Notes under the pieces: model-generated
Seen by the model: the letters and a program-made list of their open reading frames with translations, nothing else
Database searches by the model: none
Told to the model about the DNA's origin: nothing
Shown: positions 14,945 to 17,097 of the stretch, piece by piece
Position numbering within the stretch: position 1 is the stretch's first letter
Layout: every line of letters starts with the position of its first letter
Translations under genes and position numbers: made by a program
Assembly: GCA_034676125.1 (NCBI GenBank)
Contig: JAUCCO010000072.1
Span: forward strand, 1 to 17,097
DNA from: UBA6183 sp034676125
GTDB lineage: Bacteria; Bacteroidota; Bacteroidia; UKL13-3
DNA length: 17,097 nt
Direction: 5' to 3'

Positions 14945-16898
14945 ACGCATCAATATTCGCATATTTTGCATTGGCTTCAATAAACTCTCTGCGTGGTGGA
15001 ACTTCATCGCCCATTAGCATACTAAAAATACGATCGGCTTCGGCAGCACTATCTAAAGTTACCTTTTTAAGTGTGCGTCTTTCTGGATCCATAGTAGTAC
15101 TCCAAAGTTGTTCTGCATTCATTTCACCCAAACCTTTGTAGCGTTGTATACCTACACTCTCTGGGTTACCACCTTTTGCTAAACGCAATACTGCCTCTTC
15201 GCGTTGTGGTTCTGTCCAGCAATATTCTTCTTCTTTTCCTTTTTTAACTAAGTATAATGGTGGTTGAGCAATGTAAATGTACCCAAACTCTATTAACTCT
15301 TTCATGTAACGGAAAAACAAGGTTAAAATTAACGTACGAATGTGGCTACCATCCACGTCAGCATCCGTCATAATAACTATTTTATGGTAACGAAGTTTAT
15401 CCATATTTAAAGCTTTATTGTCATCGGCAGTACCAATACTTACACCTAAAGCGGTAAACATATTTTTTATTTCTTCGTTCTCGTATATTTTATGCTCTAA
15501 AGCTTTTTCTACGTTTAAAATCTTTCCGCGTAAAGGTAAAATTGCTTGGGTTGCACGGTTACGGCCTTGCTTTGCAGTACCACCAGCCGAATCACCCTCA
15601 ACTAAATACAACTCACATATTGCAGGATCTGATTCTGCGCAATCTGCTAGTTTACCTGGCAATCCACCACCACTCATAACGCCTTTACGTTGCACCATTT
15701 CGCGTGCCTTTTTTGCAGCATGACGAGCAGTTGCGGCCAAAATTACTTTTTGTACAATTAATTTTGCTTCTTTAGGATTTTCTTCAAGATAATTGTTAAG
15801 CATTTCGCCCACCGCTTGATCAACCGCTCCAGTAACTTCGCTATTACCTAGTTTTGTTTTGGTTTGTCCTTCAAATTGAGGCTCTTGAACTTTAACCGAA
15901 ATAACACCTGTTAATCCTTCTCTAAAATCATCACCAGCAATTTCAAATTTAAGGTTTTTAAACATGCCCTCTTTTTCGCCATAAGCTTTAAGGGTACGTG
16001 TTAATGCTCTTCTAAAACCAGCTACGTGTGTGCCGCCTTCATGTGTGTTAATATTATTTACATAACTATGTAAGTTTTCTGCATAACCACTGTTGTAAAT
16101 CATTGCAACTTCAACAGGCGTACCATTTTTTTCACCTTCTATATAAATAGGTTCAGGTAATATTTTATCGCGTGTACCATCAAGGTAATTTACAAATTCC
16201 TTTAATCCGCCTTCACTAAAAAAGACTTCTTCACGTATATTTCCAGCTTCATCAGGACGTTCGTCTTTAATAGTAATACGAATACCTTTATTTAAATATG
16301 AAAGCTCTCGCATACGAGCTGCAAGGGTATCAAATTTATATTCGTTAGTGGTAAATATACTGGTATCTGGTTCAAAGTAAATTAAAGTACCGTTTTTATC
16401 TGACTCACCTATTACTTTTACATCATACAATGGCTTACCACAGCTATACTCTTGTTGAAATATTTTACCATCGCGGTAAACTGTTGCACTAAACAAAATT
16501 GAAAGTGCATTTACGCAACTTACACCAACACCGTGCAAACCACCAGAAACCTTGTATGTATCTTTATCAAACTTACCACCAGCATGTAAAACCGTCATTA
16601 CAACCTCTAATGCCGATTTGCCTTCTTTAGCCATTATACCTGTTGGTATACCACGGCCATCATCTAATACACTTATTGCATTGTTTTGATGTACGGTAAC
16701 ATGTATGTTGTTACAATGGCCTGCTAATGCCTCGTCAATCGAATTATCTACAACTTCATAAACTAGGTGATGCAAACCCCTTGTACCAATATCGCCAATG
16801 TACATTGCGGGTCTTTTCCTTACCGCTTCTAGCCCTTCAAGTACCTGAATATTTTCGGCACCGTAATTTCCTTTGTTTTCCATTAAACTATCTGACAT
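14943..16898 (-). CDS. gyrB: DNA gyrase subunit B
   Basis: GyrB supplies the ATPase of gyrase, which introduces negative supercoils. From the ATG at 16898 it has 651 residues, the usual Bacteroidota size; an ATG at 16937 would add 13 atypical residues. The GHKL ATPase motifs are present: EVVDNSIDEALAGH, DDGRGIPTG and GGLHGVGVSCVNAL. The TOPRIM domain has EGDSAGGTAKQGRNR and the metal-binding TDADVDGSHIRTL. The C-terminal YKGLGEMNAEQLW and DPERRTLKKV motifs are conserved and the protein ends complete. It has no large insertion. gyrA is not in this window. Transcription converges on the reverse transcriptase gene. Confidence 0.97.
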   Translation of the reverse strand: MSDSLMENKGNYGAENIQVLEGLEAVRKRPAMYIGDIGTRGLHHLVYEVVDNSIDEALAGHCNNIHVTVHQNNAISVLDDGRGIPTGIMAKEGKSALEVVMTVLHAGGKFDKDTYKVSGGLHGVGVSCVNALSILFSATVYRDGKIFQQEYSCGKPLYDVKVIGESDKNGTLIYFEPDTSIFTTNEYKFDTLAARMRELSYLNKGIRITIKDERPDEAGNIREEVFFSEGGLKEFVNYLDGTRDKILPEPIYIEGEKNGTPVEVAMIYNSGYAENLHSYVNNINTHEGGTHVAGFRRALTRTLKAYGEKEGMFKNLKFEIAGDDFREGLTGVISVKVQEPQFEGQTKTKLGNSEVTGAVDQAVGEMLNNYLEENPKEAKLIVQKVILAATARHAAKKAREMVQRKGVMSGGGLPGKLADCAESDPAICELYLVEGDSAGGTAKQGRNRATQAILPLRGKILNVEKALEHKIYENEEIKNMFTALGVSIGTADDNKALNMDKLRYHKIVIMTDADVDGSHIRTLILTLFFRYMKELIEFGYIYIAQPPLYLVKKGKEEEYCWTEPQREEAVLRLAKGGNPESVGIQRYKGLGEMNAEQLWSTTMDPERRTLKKVTLDSAAEADRIFSMLMGDEVPPRREFIEANAKYANIDA

Positions 16899-16922
16899 TA
16901 TAAATATGCAACAATTAATGCG

Positions 16923-16930
16923 TAAAGATA
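16923..16930 (-). promoter_or_regulatory. Candidate gyrB -7 box
   Basis: On the minus strand TATCTTTA matches TAnnTTTG at all but the last base, 24 bases before the preferred ATG. No TTG lies at the proper distance upstream. A 5-bp inverted repeat, AAGCC/GGCTT (16930-16944), lies beside it. Confidence 0.3.
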
Positions 16931-17014
16931 AGCCCAATAGGCTTACTATCCTAACATTAAACTACATTTTATGGCTTTGTTTTTCCACAAGTTTTACCCA
17001 GTTTTCGCAGCGTT

Positions 17015-17097
17015 TTCAGCAAAATGGTCTGATGCAAGTTCAGTAAAATGGTCTGACGCAAGCGTGCTGACCATTTTACGCAAGCGTGCTGACCATT
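17015..17097. repeat. Tandem and inverted repeat cluster cut by the window end
   Basis: Two adjacent 24-base units (17015-17038 and 17039-17062) differ at only two positions. A 22-base unit (17056-17077) is then repeated at 17078-17097 up to the window end. The core AAAATGGTC occurs twice forward (17021, 17045) and GACCATTTT follows inverted (17069, and truncated at 17091). GTAAAATGGTC (17043-17053) and GACCATTTTAC (17069-17079) form a perfect 11-bp inverted repeat. The cluster lies upstream of gyrB; its full length is unknown. Confidence 0.7.

Noticed and set aside
16981..16989. DnaA box and replication origin near gyrB
   Set aside because: TTTTCCACA has one mismatch to the consensus TTATNCACA and is single; dnaA is not in the window.
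17015..17097. CRISPR array at the window end
   Set aside because: The repeats are directly adjacent without unique spacers and switch orientation.

Overview
The window reads as chromosomal DNA of a Bacteroidota (Bacteroidetes) bacterium. The DNA is AT-rich and most starts lack a Shine-Dalgarno sequence. Several promoters carry the phylum's -7 motif TAnnTTTG, one of them with a TTG 19 bases upstream. The protein families are typical of the phylum: a DUF1015 protein, a YtxJ bacilliredoxin, an HhH/ComEA-like membrane protein, a PorT-type beta-barrel protein, and MiaB followed by a sigma-54 activator. No tRNA, rRNA, transposase or CRISPR array was seen.

Layout. Bases 1-118 hold one copy of a small palindromic repeat. 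Next on the + strand come a DUF1015 gene (119-1363) and a trxB-ytxJ pair (1529-2840) for thiol redox balance. A minus-strand block follows: recA, an HhH membrane protein broken by an internal TAA, a 46-residue membrane protein overlapping its start, and an RmlD-like reductase. A second copy of the palindromic repeat, inverted relative to the first, lies at 5144-5175. From 6298 to 7139, also on the minus strand, there is accessory material: a PIN-toxin/DUF6364-antitoxin pair whose toxin has a stop at codon 3, then the orphan 3' end of an XRE-type regulator. A beta-barrel gene follows at 7141-7770.

From 7873 a tight + strand operon runs to 12404: miaB, a membrane protein with an MtfA-like (M90) domain that has lost its HExxH zinc site, a sigma-54 activator with no receiver domain, and a secreted MORN/YwqK-like protein. 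A terminator-like hairpin ends it.

The most interesting gene is the stand-alone 698-residue reverse transcriptase at 12476-14572. It has intact RT motifs and a C-terminal RN-x5-H motif like that of HEPN ribonucleases. This combination suggests an AbiA-like abortive-infection (antiphage) protein. It sits between the miaB operon and gyrB (minus strand, 14943-16898). The 370-base gap after it holds a strong bidirectional terminator, an 11-bp perfect palindrome and two tracts with 7-base periodicity. The window ends inside a tandem and inverted repeat cluster upstream of gyrB.

How the genes work together: most are housekeeping genes (redox, DNA repair, tRNA modification, DNA topology, envelope). 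The accessory elements (toxin-antitoxin pair, regulator remnant, RT) sit in the gaps between them, and three loci look decayed: the HhH gene, the PIN toxin and the XRE remnant.
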